Origin: JAAYQA01 sp964510345
Lineage (GTDB): Bacteria > Bacillota > Clostridia > Tissierellales > Peptoniphilaceae
Assembly (NCBI GenBank): GCA_964510345.1
Contig: CAZEBB010000029.1
Coordinates: forward strand, 1 to 25,945
DNA: 25,945 bases
Direction: 5' to 3'
Of this stretch, positions 6,137 through 13,562 are shown piece by piece. The position numbers were made by a program, and so were the translations under genes. Each line of letters starts with the position of its first letter. Position 1 is the stretch's first letter. A model generated the notes under the pieces. It made no database searches. It had not been told where the DNA came from and saw only the letters and a list, made by a program, of their open reading frames with translations.

Positions 6137-7516
6137 TTATTGAAGTTCCTTCGGATTGAGGCGCATGGTTTGGTCGTAGTCTTTCACCAGTGCCTTGACT
6201 TGCGGTGCTAAGATGAGCAGCGCAACCAAGTTCGGGAAGACCATGATGCCGTTAAACATATCGGCTAAGTTCCATACGAGGCTGACTTGCCCGGTTAAGC
6301 TCGATCCGATGATGATAAAGATACACACCAGAATCCGGTACGGGGTAATGCCCTTGTGTCCGAAGAGATAACGCACATTGGTTTCGCCGAAGTAGTACCA
6401 GCCGACGATCGTGGTGAACGCGAAGAAGGACAGGCTTATCGCGAGGAAGATCGTCCCACCGCCGCCAAATGCGCGGGTGAAGGCTTCCTGTGTGATGAGC
6501 GCCGCTTCCAAACCGCTCGTGTGTGCGTTGGTGACGAGGATGATCAGTGCGGTAAAGGTGCATACGACCATCGTGTCGATGAATACGCCAACCATGGCAA
6601 CCATCCCCTGTTGTACCGGGTGTTTGACGTTGGCTGTCGCGTGGGCATGGGGCGTGGAACCCATACCGGCTTCGTTGGAAAAGAGACCGCGTGCGACTCC
6701 GAAGCGGATTGCCTGTTTGACAGCAATCCCCGCGCCACCGCCGATGGCTGCCTGTGGCGTAAAGGCGCCGGTAAAGATAGAGGACAGCGCCGGGCCGACT
6801 TGATCTTTAAAGCGGAAGAGAATGAGGATCGCACCGATGATGTATAAAAGAGCCATAAACGGCACGACGAGCTCTGCGAAATTGGCGATCCGCTTCATGC
6901 CGCCGATAAAGACGAGAGCAGCTAAGGCTGCAATGACGAGACCGATCGCAATCGGAGGTAGATTGGTCGCTTGCGTGACAGCACCCGAGATTGAGTTGGA
7001 TTGTACCAAGTTCCCAACCAAGCCCAATGCGATGATAAGAGAGACCGAGAAAAAACCGGCCATGAACTTACTGCCGGCAAACTTGAGACCTTTCGAAATA
7101 TAGAAGGCCGGTCCGCCGATATATTCCCCATCGCGAACTTCGCGGTACTTTTGTGCGAGAATGGCTTCTGAGAAAATGGTGCCCATTCCTAAGATCGCGC
7201 TGACCCACATCCAGAAGATGGCGCCGGGGCCACCGCTGAAGATCGCGGTCGCTACACCGGCGACATTTCCCGTGCCGACCTGTGCAGCAATCGATGTTGC
7301 CAAGGCTTGGAATGAGGACATGGATTGTACTTCCGATGCATCTTTCTTTGTGAAGATCCCTCCGAAGGTTTGTTTGAAAGCCTTTCCAAATCGCGTAATC
7401 TGCGGGAGTCCGAGATATAAAGAACTAAAGAGGCCAAGTCCCACTAGGCACACGACGAGGATCGGAAACCAAACGACGTCACTAATTGATGTGACAATGG
7501 TGTTCAATGTGTCCAT
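6137..7516 (-). CDS. Sodium:alanine/glycine symporter, AGCS family (copy 1)
   Basis: 459-aa inner-membrane transporter of the AlsT/AGCS family (Na+ or H+ coupled uptake of alanine or glycine). Diagnostic stretches are QALATSIAAQVGTGNVAGVA, GGPGAIFWMWVSAILGMGTIFSEA, AKYREVxDGEYIGGPxFYI and RGLFSNEAGMGSTPHAHATA, with about ten to eleven helices. Start ATG 7516 has AAGGAG seven nucleotides upstream. It ends TAA next to a shared terminator. The neighbouring gene 7808-9187 encodes a close paralog of identical length, so this is a tandem duplication. Each copy has its own promoter. AGCS proteins commonly serve amino-acid fermenters; exact substrate unknown. Confidence 0.93.
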   Translation of the reverse strand: MDTLNTIVTSISDVVWFPILVVCLVGLGLFSSLYLGLPQITRFGKAFKQTFGGIFTKKDASEVQSMSSFQALATSIAAQVGTGNVAGVATAIFSGGPGAIFWMWVSAILGMGTIFSEAILAQKYREVRDGEYIGGPAFYISKGLKFAGSKFMAGFFSVSLIIALGLVGNLVQSNSISGAVTQATNLPPIAIGLVIAALAALVFIGGMKRIANFAELVVPFMALLYIIGAILILFRFKDQVGPALSSIFTGAFTPQAAIGGGAGIAVKQAIRFGVARGLFSNEAGMGSTPHAHATANVKHPVQQGMVAMVGVFIDTMVVCTFTALIILVTNAHTSGLEAALITQEAFTRAFGGGGTIFLAISLSFFAFTTIVGWYYFGETNVRYLFGHKGITPYRILVCIFIIIGSSLTGQVSLVWNLADMFNGIMVFPNLVALLILAPQVKALVKDYDQTMRLNPKELQ

Positions 7517-7556
7517 AAATTTCTCCTTTCAAGAGATTATGATAATTTATGGCACA

Positions 7557-7585
7557 AGCATAACACACGGCTTTCGAAATGTCAT
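7557..7585 (-). promoter_or_regulatory. Candidate promoter of AGCS copy 1
   Basis: On the minus strand ATGACA (7580-7585) is 17 nt from TATGCT (7557-7562). The same -35 and spacing occur in front of copy 2, which supports it. The leader is about 35 nt. Confidence 0.55.
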
Positions 7586-7755
7586 CCATTTTTGTGCATT
7601 AACAAAGCGTGAAAATGCGTGAAATACGTGAATAAATGAGAATAAAATTCATTGTAGATTGTATAAGACAACACGAGGCAAAAAACTCTTCATATTAGCG
7701 ACAAAGTTGAGTGAGAGAAATTTATATAATAATATATTACTATAAAATTTTATTA
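7586..7755. other. AT-rich spacer between the two AGCS genes
   Basis: No gene, riboswitch or repeat family recognised. I looked on the minus strand for a glycine riboswitch, which often precedes AGCS genes, and saw no GGAGA/CACCGA-type core. The stretch around 7715-7755 is nearly all A/T. Confidence 0.6.
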
Positions 7756-7787
7756 AAAAAGCCACCCTATGGAAAGGGCGGCTTTTT
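7756..7787 (-). terminator. Terminator of AGCS copy 2
   Basis: AAAAAGCCACCC (7756-7767) pairs with GGGCGGCTTTTT (7776-7787) with one A/C mismatch. Read on the minus strand, the stem ends in a T-run about 20 nt after the stop of the symporter gene. Confidence 0.8.
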
Positions 7788-7807
7788 GTGATCAGGCCAA
7801 AAGAGAA

Positions 7808-9187
7808 TTACTGGAGCTCTTTCGGGTTCAGACGCATTTTTGTGTCGTAGTCTTTCACGAGTTCTTTGACTTGCGGCGCTAAGACGAGCAGCGCCACCAA
7901 GTTCGGGAAGACCATGATGCCGTTAAACATGTCGGCCAAGTTCCAAACAAAGCTGACTTGTCCGGTCAGGCTCGAACCGATGATGATGAAGATGCAAACC
8001 AAAATACGGTACGGGGTGATTCCCTTATGACCAAAGAGATAGCGGACATTGGTTTCACCGAAGTAGTACCAGCCGACGATCGTCGTGAAGGCGAAGAAGG
8101 AAAGGCTGATCGCGAGGAAGATCGCTCCGAATCCGCCGAATGCGCGATTGAACGCTTCTTGGGTGATCAGTGCCGCTTCCAAGCCGCTAGTGTGAGCATT
8201 GGTGACCAGGATAACGAGAGCGGTCGCGGTGCAGATGACGAGTGTATCAAAGAATACGCCGAACATGGCAACCATCCCTTGTTGAACCGGGTGTTTTACA
8301 TTCGCCGTCGCGTGTGCGTGCGGGGTGGAACCCATGCCGGCTTCGTTCGAGAACAGGCCTCTGGCGACACCGAAGCGGATCGCGTGTTTCATTGCGATAC
8401 CGGCGCCACCGCCGAGTACGGCTTGCGGGTTAAATGCACCGACAAAGATCGAGCGGAACGCAGGACCCACTTGGTCGGAGAACTTGAAGAGAATGACAAC
8501 TGCGCCGAGAATATAAATGATAGCCATGAAGGGAACAACTAATTCGGCAAAGCTTGCGATTCTTTTCATTCCGCCGATAAAGACGAGTGCTGCTAAAATA
8601 GCGAGGATCACGCCGATAACCACCGGAGGTAGGGGGGTGACTTTGGTGACGGCACCGGAGATCGAGTTGGATTGTACGAGGTTACCGACCAAGCCCAATG
8701 CGATGATGAGCGAGATCGAGAAGAAGCCCGCCATATACTTGCTGCCTGCGAATTTAAGGCCTTTGGAAATATAATAGGCCGGTCCGCCGATATACTCGCC
8801 GTCTTTAACTTCGCGGTATTTTTGCGCGAGGATGGCTTCCGAGAAGATCGTACCCATTCCGAGGATCGCACTGACCCACATCCAGAAGATCGCACCGGGG
8901 CCCCCACTAAAGATTGCGGTTGCAACACCGGCAACGTTCCCCGTTCCGACTTGTGCCGCGATGGCTGTGGCCAAAGCTTGGAACGATGACATGGACTGGA
9001 CTGCGTCTCCTTCTTTTTTCTGGAAGAGACCTCCAAAGGTTTGTTTTAGCGCGCCGCCGAATCTCGTGATCTGGGGAAGTCCAAGGTAGAGTGAGCTGAA
9101 GAGCCCCAAGCCTACCAGAGCGACGACCAGGATCGGAAACCAGACGACATTGCTAATCGCTGTGACGATTGAGTTTAACGTTTCCAT
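7808..9187 (-). CDS. Sodium:alanine/glycine symporter, AGCS family (copy 2)
   Basis: 459-aa AGCS symporter, the same length as copy 1 and nearly collinear with it. The motif stretches GGPGAIFWMWVSAILGMGTIFSEA and RGLFSNEAGMGSTPHAHATA are shared, and both end MRLNPKELQ. Differences cluster in short loops (for example the segment around residue 55, KKEGDAVQ against KKDASEVQ) and in helix positions such as PLPPVVIGVILA. Start ATG 9187 is preceded by AAGGAG; an upstream TTG start adding seven residues would swallow that site and is unlikely. Imports alanine or glycine with sodium; the two copies may differ in affinity or expression. Confidence 0.93.
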   Translation of the reverse strand: METLNSIVTAISNVVWFPILVVALVGLGLFSSLYLGLPQITRFGGALKQTFGGLFQKKEGDAVQSMSSFQALATAIAAQVGTGNVAGVATAIFSGGPGAIFWMWVSAILGMGTIFSEAILAQKYREVKDGEYIGGPAYYISKGLKFAGSKYMAGFFSISLIIALGLVGNLVQSNSISGAVTKVTPLPPVVIGVILAILAALVFIGGMKRIASFAELVVPFMAIIYILGAVVILFKFSDQVGPAFRSIFVGAFNPQAVLGGGAGIAMKHAIRFGVARGLFSNEAGMGSTPHAHATANVKHPVQQGMVAMFGVFFDTLVICTATALVILVTNAHTSGLEAALITQEAFNRAFGGFGAIFLAISLSFFAFTTIVGWYYFGETNVRYLFGHKGITPYRILVCIFIIIGSSLTGQVSFVWNLADMFNGIMVFPNLVALLVLAPQVKELVKDYDTKMRLNPKELQ

Positions 9188-9224
9188 ACTTGCTCCTTTC
9201 AAAAGCAATATTAATTACGCGATA

Positions 9225-9253
9225 ACTATAACATAAATTATTAATGCTGTCAT
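9225..9253 (-). promoter_or_regulatory. Promoter of AGCS copy 2
   Basis: Minus-strand ATGACA (9248-9253), 17-nt spacer, TATAGT (9225-9230): both hexamers differ from consensus by one base. The -35 is identical to that of copy 1 while the spacer differs. Confidence 0.7.
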
Positions 9254-9336
9254 TCCTATATTTTATATAATAGGAAAGGTTGGAATTCAAGTATTTGAAA
9301 TATACACATATGATAATTAATTATATTTAAATAAAA

Positions 9337-9366
9337 AAGAATCACCACTACTTTCGGGTGATTCTT
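9337..9366 (-). terminator. Terminator of the 98-aa hypothetical gene
   Basis: AAGAATCACC (9337-9346) pairs with GGTGATTCTT (9357-9366), and on the minus strand a run of T follows. The stem overlaps the stop codon of the gene it terminates. Confidence 0.85.
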
Positions 9367-9661
9367 ACATTTTTTGCAACATTTGGACGAGATTTCCTTC
9401 CGCCTGTGCTTTTTCGATCGCTTCCACGCCGTCCGGGTCGATATGGATAAAGGCGATATACTCACCCTTGTCGTTTACGCCCATCACGGCTTCTCCGTCT
9501 TCGCCTCCCGCAAAGTCAGCATAGGCGCGGACACAAAACGTACGCATCGCTTCCAAGGCCGCTTTCTTTGCCGCTTTTCTCCGACGTCGGTACTGATTCG
9601 CCTCTTTCTTCGGAATCAAATACGCGTCGACTTTTTCAAAACCGGGGTATTTCTTTTTCAT
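9365..9661 (-). CDS. Hypothetical 98-aa basic/acidic protein
   Basis: Not recognised. Start ATG 9661 follows AAAGGAG with an 8-nt spacer; a GTG one codon earlier is equally spaced. The N-terminal half is strongly basic (KKKYPGFEKVDAYLIPKK, then NQYRRRRKAAKKAA) and the C-terminal half is acidic, with DFAGGEDGEAVMGVNDKGEYIAF and HIDPDGVEAIEKAQAEGN. No signal peptide, membrane helix or cysteine pair is seen; there is one Cys. It is monocistronic with its own terminator, which supports it being a real gene. The basic stretch could bind nucleic acid, but that is only a suggestion. Confidence 0.65.
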   Translation of the reverse strand: MKKKYPGFEKVDAYLIPKKEANQYRRRRKAAKKAALEAMRTFCVRAYADFAGGEDGEAVMGVNDKGEYIAFIHIDPDGVEAIEKAQAEGNLVQMLQKM

Positions 9662-9782
9662 CACATCAACTCCTTTGACTATAGTATACGCAATCCGTAC
9701 AGGAATTATCTTTCAAAATGATTTCAGAGTGGGAGAGAGAGCATTGGGGTATGATTATATAGTAGAAGAAAGGAGCGATGAG

Positions 9783-10166
9783 ATGAAAGCCAAATTGTTA
9801 CACATCTGCTATCGTGTTGAAAATCTGGAGAAGTCGATTGAGTTTTATGAAAAAGCGCTGGGCTACAGAGAAGTCAAACGAAAAGACTTCCCTGAGCATG
9901 AGTTTACCCTCGTCTACATGGAGGACCCGCAGTCCGGGATTGAGGTCGAGCTGACGTACAACTACGATCACGGGCCCTATGACAGAGGCACAGGCTACGG
10001 CCATTTTGCGGTAGAGGTGGACGACCTGATGGCGGCGTATGCCGTCCATAATGAGATGGGCGTCATCGCAGACGAGATCTCTTCCCTACCTGACGGTGGC
10101 ATGTCGTTTTACTTCATCTCAGACCCCGACGGGTATCAAATCGAGATTATCGGGCCGGTACAATAA
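9783..10166 (+). CDS. Glyoxalase/VOC-family protein, lactoylglutathione lyase-like
   Basis: 127-aa vicinal-oxygen-chelate protein. The N-terminus LLHICYRVENLEKSIEFYEKALGY and the C-terminal SDPDGYQIEIIGP are the two halves of a GloA-type betaalphabetabetabeta repeat. Candidate metal ligands are His7, Glu in EVELTYN, His in GHFAVEV and Glu in YQIEII, matching the H-E-H-E set of GloA. ATG 9783 is chosen because AAGGAG lies seven nucleotides upstream; a longer in-frame extension has no site. GloA detoxifies methylglyoxal as its thiol hemithioacetal. Many Bacillota lack glutathione, so the cosubstrate thiol here is uncertain. Confidence 0.88.
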   Translation: MKAKLLHICYRVENLEKSIEFYEKALGYREVKRKDFPEHEFTLVYMEDPQSGIEVELTYNYDHGPYDRGTGYGHFAVEVDDLMAAYAVHNEMGVIADEISSLPDGGMSFYFISDPDGYQIEIIGPVQ

Positions 10167-10171
10167 TTCGA

Positions 10172-10210
10172 CTCCCCACATCTTTCCAAGGTGTGGGGTT
10201 TAGTTTTTTG
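10172..10210 (+). terminator. Terminator after glyoxalase-family gene
   Basis: CCCCACA (10174-10180) pairs with TGTGGGG (10192-10198), followed by TTTAGTTTTTT. Confidence 0.88.
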
Positions 10211-10237
10211 CGATTTCTCTACTGAATCAAGTATAAT
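10208..10237 (+). promoter_or_regulatory. Promoter of the thioesterase-mgtC-fbp group
   Basis: TTGCGA (10208-10213), 18-nt spacer, perfect TATAAT (10232-10237). The -35 overlaps the T-run of the preceding terminator. The leader before the ATG at 10254 is about 10 nt and holds CGGAGGA. Confidence 0.65.
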
Positions 10238-10253
10238 AAGATTCGGAGGAAAT

Positions 10254-10667
10254 ATGGACGAAAAAACAATTATTCAATTACTTGAGAAAGACACTTTTTC
10301 CGTGATCAACGGAATCCGCATTGTAAGCGCCAGTCTCGAGTCGGGTGTCGCCATGTTGGAAGTGGAAGATCGGCACCTGAATCCGAGCCGCCGCGTACAC
10401 GGCGGTTGTATTTACACGATGGCCGACATCATCGGCGGCGCCTGTACGCATATGACGGGTGAGGTGGTCACTACGACCAGCGGAAATCTGCATTATCTTC
10501 GGGATGTGCATGAGGTTCCCGTGATCTACGCAAAGGCGACGCTCGTGAAAGGCGGCCGCAAAATTATGGTATACGAGGTGCGCATTACGGATGACCATGA
10601 CAAGCTGTATGCGCTGGGCACCTTTACGTACTACCGTTTGGGGATCCCCCTGGAAGACGCGAAATAA
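10254..10667 (+). CDS. PaaI-type hotdog-fold thioesterase
   Basis: 137-aa protein with the hotdog thioesterase signature: NPSRRVHGGCIYTMADIIGGAC matches the (N/G)xxxxxHGGxxxxLxD pattern of the PaaI/4HBT group, with the helix-capping HGG and the catalytic acidic residue in MAD. Start ATG 10254 directly follows CGGAGGAAAT; 21 extra upstream codons are not needed. It would hydrolyse an acyl-CoA in the cytoplasm. Substrate unknown. It is two nucleotides from the mgtC-like gene and probably co-transcribed with it. Confidence 0.88.
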   Translation: MDEKTIIQLLEKDTFSVINGIRIVSASLESGVAMLEVEDRHLNPSRRVHGGCIYTMADIIGGACTHMTGEVVTTTSGNLHYLRDVHEVPVIYAKATLVKGGRKIMVYEVRITDDHDKLYALGTFTYYRLGIPLEDAK

Positions 10668-10669
10668 AG

Positions 10670-11389
10670 ATGGACATTATTCATTTGAGCATCAGCGAGA
10701 TTGTGATTCGCCTACTCGCAGCGATCGCCGCAGGTGGCTTGATCGGCTACGAACGGGAGAAAAAGGGCCGCGACGCAGGGTTCAGGACGCATATCTTAGT
10801 GGCCGTGGGCGCTTGTGTACTGGCCTTAATCCAAGTGCAATCCACCAATCTCACACTTCTCATGGCATCTACATCCGAGACCGCGAAAACCGTGCTCAGC
10901 GCGGACAATACCCGCCTGATCGCCCAAATCGTGAGCGGCATCGGGTTTTTGGGCGCCGGGACCATCATCGTCACGCACAATAATGTCTCCGGTTTGACCA
11001 CCGCCGCCTCGATTTGGGCGGTTGCGGGCTTTGGAATTGCCTTGGGACTAGGGTTTTATGTGATCGCCGTGGCGGGGATCGTCGCAGCGCTTCTCACATT
11101 GCTACTGATCAAACGCATCTTCCGCTTTCCCAATATGCGGCTAATCACCGCTTCTTACCACGGAGAGGTGGACCTATCGGAGGATATTCTCGCGTATTTG
11201 CAGGAGAACCGGTTTCGACTGATGCGATCCACAGAATCCGTCGCTCTACATGACGGTACAATGGTTCACAATTGCGAGTACCGAATCGACATGAAGACAA
11301 AGAAACCCGACCACGACATCCTGATGGAAATCGCCGAACTCGGAAGTTTTCGCACGCTGGAAATCAGCGACCCTCAGGAAGAACCTTAA
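10670..11389 (+). CDS. MgtC/SapB-family membrane protein
   Basis: 239 aa. The first about 150 residues are the MgtC membrane domain: AAGGLIGYEREKKGRDAGFR, then THILVAVGACVLALI, GIGFLGAGTIIV and GLTTAASIWAVAGFGIALG, giving about four to five helices. The remainder, from about residue 160, is a soluble ACT-like tail (ITASYHGEVDLSEDILAYLQ). MgtC proteins are linked to magnesium homeostasis and modulation of ATP synthase rather than transport. Start ATG 10670 is 2 nt past the previous stop, with a weak site, suggesting translational coupling. The gene reads into fbp. Confidence 0.9.
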   Translation: MDIIHLSISEIVIRLLAAIAAGGLIGYEREKKGRDAGFRTHILVAVGACVLALIQVQSTNLTLLMASTSETAKTVLSADNTRLIAQIVSGIGFLGAGTIIVTHNNVSGLTTAASIWAVAGFGIALGLGFYVIAVAGIVAALLTLLLIKRIFRFPNMRLITASYHGEVDLSEDILAYLQENRFRLMRSTESVALHDGTMVHNCEYRIDMKTKKPDHDILMEIAELGSFRTLEISDPQEEP

Positions 11390-11398
11390 GGAGAGCCC

Positions 11399-13369
11399 AT
11401 GGAAAAAGACAAGTATTTACGACTGCTTGCACGTGAATTTCCCAATGTCACCGCCGCTACCGGCGAGATTATCCGCTTGCGTACGTATTGCGAGTTGCCG
11501 AAAGGGACCGAATATTTCTTCTCGGATCTGCACGGGGAAGACGGAGCTTTTATCCACCTGATGCGCTCGGGTTCCGGAAATATCCGCACCAAGATCCGCG
11601 ACATCTTCAATAGCTCCCTGACGGATCGGGAACAAAATCGGCTGGCCAATCTTATCTACGACTCGCGTAAAGTGCTGCAGATCATGAGCGAAAAAGGCAA
11701 ACTCGAAGATGAGTGGATCCGCATTACGATTATCCGCCTCGCCGAGCTGCTTCGCTATGTATCCGCCAAGCAGTCGCGTTCGGCCGTGCGTGCCGCCATG
11801 CCCGAGCAATATGTCGAGGTGATCACCGAACTCATGTACGCCTATACCGGCGACTTCAACCGCGTCGAATACCAAAACAAGATCATCAGCATCATCATCG
11901 AGGCGGGCGATGCACTGCCCTTCATCACCGAGATGTGCACCATTATCCAGCGGGTGTCCGTCAATTTTGTGCACATCATCGGCGATATCTTCGATAGGGG
12001 CAAAGCACCGCACCGGATCATGGAAGAGCTCATCGACTTTGAGCAGGTCGACATTCAGTGGGGCAATCACGACATCCAGTGGATGGGCGCCGCTGCGGGC
12101 AACGAAGTCTGTATGTGCAGCGTGATCCGCGCCAATATCGCCTACAACAACTTTGATGCGCTCGAAGACGGGTACAGCATCAACTTGCGCGCGCTGTCGT
12201 CGTTTGCTCAGGACGTCTATGGAGACGACCCCTGTGAGCGCTTTATGCCCAAGATTATCGATGAAAATGTGTACGATATGGTGGATGTCAACTTGGCGGC
12301 AAAAATGCACAAGGCGATCGCGATTCTCATGTTCAAACTGGAGACCAAACTGTTAGAGCGTCACCCCGAGTATAGAATGGATGACCGCAAGTGCATGACC
12401 AAGACCGACTGGCACCGCAAAGTCTACATTCACGAGGGTAAAGAGTATCCGTTGCTGGACCAAAACTTCCCGACTGTCGACCCGGACGACCCGACCAAAC
12501 TGTCGCGAGAAGAAGAAGAGCTCATGATCGTGCTGCGCTCGTCCTATGAACACTCGGAACCGCTGCATCGCCACATCGGGTTCTTGTACAGCCACGGTTC
12601 GCCCTATCTTGTGACCAACAACAATCTGCTCTTCCACGGCTGTATCCCGATGGAAGAAAACGGGGAATTTGCAGCGCTCGAGCTGAACGGCAAACAATAC
12701 AGCGGAAAGTCGCTGATGGATTTCATCGCGCGCCAAACCGCGCATGCCTACTACGGAAATGGCGACATCCGCTCTCATAAAGAAGCCGTCGACTTTATGT
12801 GGTACCTCTGGTGTGGACCCAAATCGCCGATGTTTGGAAAGAGCAAGATTGCCACTTTCGAGAACTATTTCGTCAAAGATGCGGCTGTTCGAAAAGAAGT
12901 ATACAATCCGTACTACAAACTCTCCGAGCAGGAAGCGATCTGCGACAAGATCCTAAACGAGTTTGAAATCACCGGACCGCACGCGCACATCATCAACGGG
13001 CACGTACCCGTGAAGATCAAAGACGGCGAGAAACCCGTCAAAGCCAACGGCAAACTCTTTGTCATCGACGGAGGGATTTCCAAGGCCTATCAGCCCAAAA
13101 CCGGCATCGCCGGCTATACGCTGATCTTCAATTCCCATCATATTGCGCTGGCCGAGCATCACAATTTCGACCAGATCGAAAACGACATGGGTTCCTACAC
13201 GCCGAACCTTTCGATCGAAGACAAGATGAGCAAGAGGCTCCATATCGCCGACACCGACGACGGCAAGCAACTGTTGGAACGATGCGACGACCTCGAAGAC
13301 CTGATCCGCGCTTATCGCGAAGGAAAGATTAAAGAGAAGATCGTCCGGAGTCAGGAAAACGAACAATAA
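11399..13369 (+). CDS. fbp: Fructose-1,6-bisphosphatase class III
   Basis: 656-aa protein of the Bacillus Fbp (class III) family, which makes fructose-6-phosphate from fructose-1,6-bisphosphate for gluconeogenesis. The metallophosphoesterase motifs are intact: FSDLHGEDGAF (about 41-51), IIGDIFDRG, WGNHDIQWM and INGHVPV. Length is about that of the B. subtilis enzyme. AAGGAGAGCCC directly before ATG 11399 overlaps the TAA of the MgtC-like gene, so expression is coupled. Cytoplasmic, probably Mn2+-dependent. The downstream terminator has been split by a mobile palindromic element. Confidence 0.95.
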   Translation: MEKDKYLRLLAREFPNVTAATGEIIRLRTYCELPKGTEYFFSDLHGEDGAFIHLMRSGSGNIRTKIRDIFNSSLTDREQNRLANLIYDSRKVLQIMSEKGKLEDEWIRITIIRLAELLRYVSAKQSRSAVRAAMPEQYVEVITELMYAYTGDFNRVEYQNKIISIIIEAGDALPFITEMCTIIQRVSVNFVHIIGDIFDRGKAPHRIMEELIDFEQVDIQWGNHDIQWMGAAAGNEVCMCSVIRANIAYNNFDALEDGYSINLRALSSFAQDVYGDDPCERFMPKIIDENVYDMVDVNLAAKMHKAIAILMFKLETKLLERHPEYRMDDRKCMTKTDWHRKVYIHEGKEYPLLDQNFPTVDPDDPTKLSREEEELMIVLRSSYEHSEPLHRHIGFLYSHGSPYLVTNNNLLFHGCIPMEENGEFAALELNGKQYSGKSLMDFIARQTAHAYYGNGDIRSHKEAVDFMWYLWCGPKSPMFGKSKIATFENYFVKDAAVRKEVYNPYYKLSEQEAICDKILNEFEITGPHAHIINGHVPVKIKDGEKPVKANGKLFVIDGGISKAYQPKTGIAGYTLIFNSHHIALAEHHNFDQIENDMGSYTPNLSIEDKMSKRLHIADTDDGKQLLERCDDLEDLIRAYREGKIKEKIVRSQENEQ

Positions 13370-13372
13370 AAA

Positions 13373-13391
13373 TGCCCCTGAAAAGGGGCTC
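13373..13391. repeat. 19-bp direct repeat, left copy of a duplicated terminator hairpin
   Basis: TGCCCCTGAAAAGGGGCTC is identical to 13542-13560. This copy keeps the A-tract on its left (T-run on the minus strand) but has no T-run on its right, so it would work only for the minus-strand gene. Confidence 0.85.
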
Positions 13392-13541
13392 ATAGCGTAG
13401 ACAAACTCAATAATGTCATTTCGACCGAGCGTCTTCTCGCGAGTGGAGAAATCTCGAACCGCAATTATCTTGCTTTCAGAGATCCCTCCGTTCGCTATCG
13501 CTCAGTCGGGATGACAGATTCAGTACTTTGTCATCAGTCTG
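13392..13541. mobile_element. 150-bp palindromic MITE-like element inserted in a terminator
   Basis: Arms TGTCATTTCGACCGAGCG (13414-13431) and CGCTCAGTCGGGATGACA (13499-13516) are complementary at 15 of 18 positions. Inner arms GCGAGTGGAGAAATCTC (13439-13455) and GAGATCCCTCCGTTCGC (13479-13495) continue the fold. Outer flanks share a GACAAA/AAT pattern, so the palindrome spans most of the element. It has no ORF and is flanked by the 19-bp direct repeats. Very similar 'TGTCATTTCGACCGAGCG...GGAGAAATCTC' palindromes occur as dispersed repeats in several bacterial genomes (from memory). The transposase is not in the window. Confidence 0.75.
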
Positions 13542-13560
13542 TGCCCCTGAAAAGGGGCTC
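13542..13560. repeat. 19-bp direct repeat, right copy of a duplicated terminator hairpin
   Basis: Identical to 13373-13391. This copy is followed by TTTTATTT, so it works as the plus-strand terminator of fbp; the A-tract needed for the minus strand is missing. Confidence 0.85.
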
Positions 13561-13562
13561 TT

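Noticed and set aside
7586..7755. Glycine riboswitch before the AGCS gene
   Set aside because: No aptamer core seen on the minus strand and the promoter lies close to the start codon.
11417..12310. Long minus-strand frame opposite fbp
   Set aside because: It is the shadow of a well-conserved enzyme gene; no ribosome site or recognisable domain.
13392..13541. CRISPR or rho-independent terminator cluster
   Set aside because: A single imperfect palindrome, no repeat-spacer pattern; terminators are only the flanking 19-bp copies.
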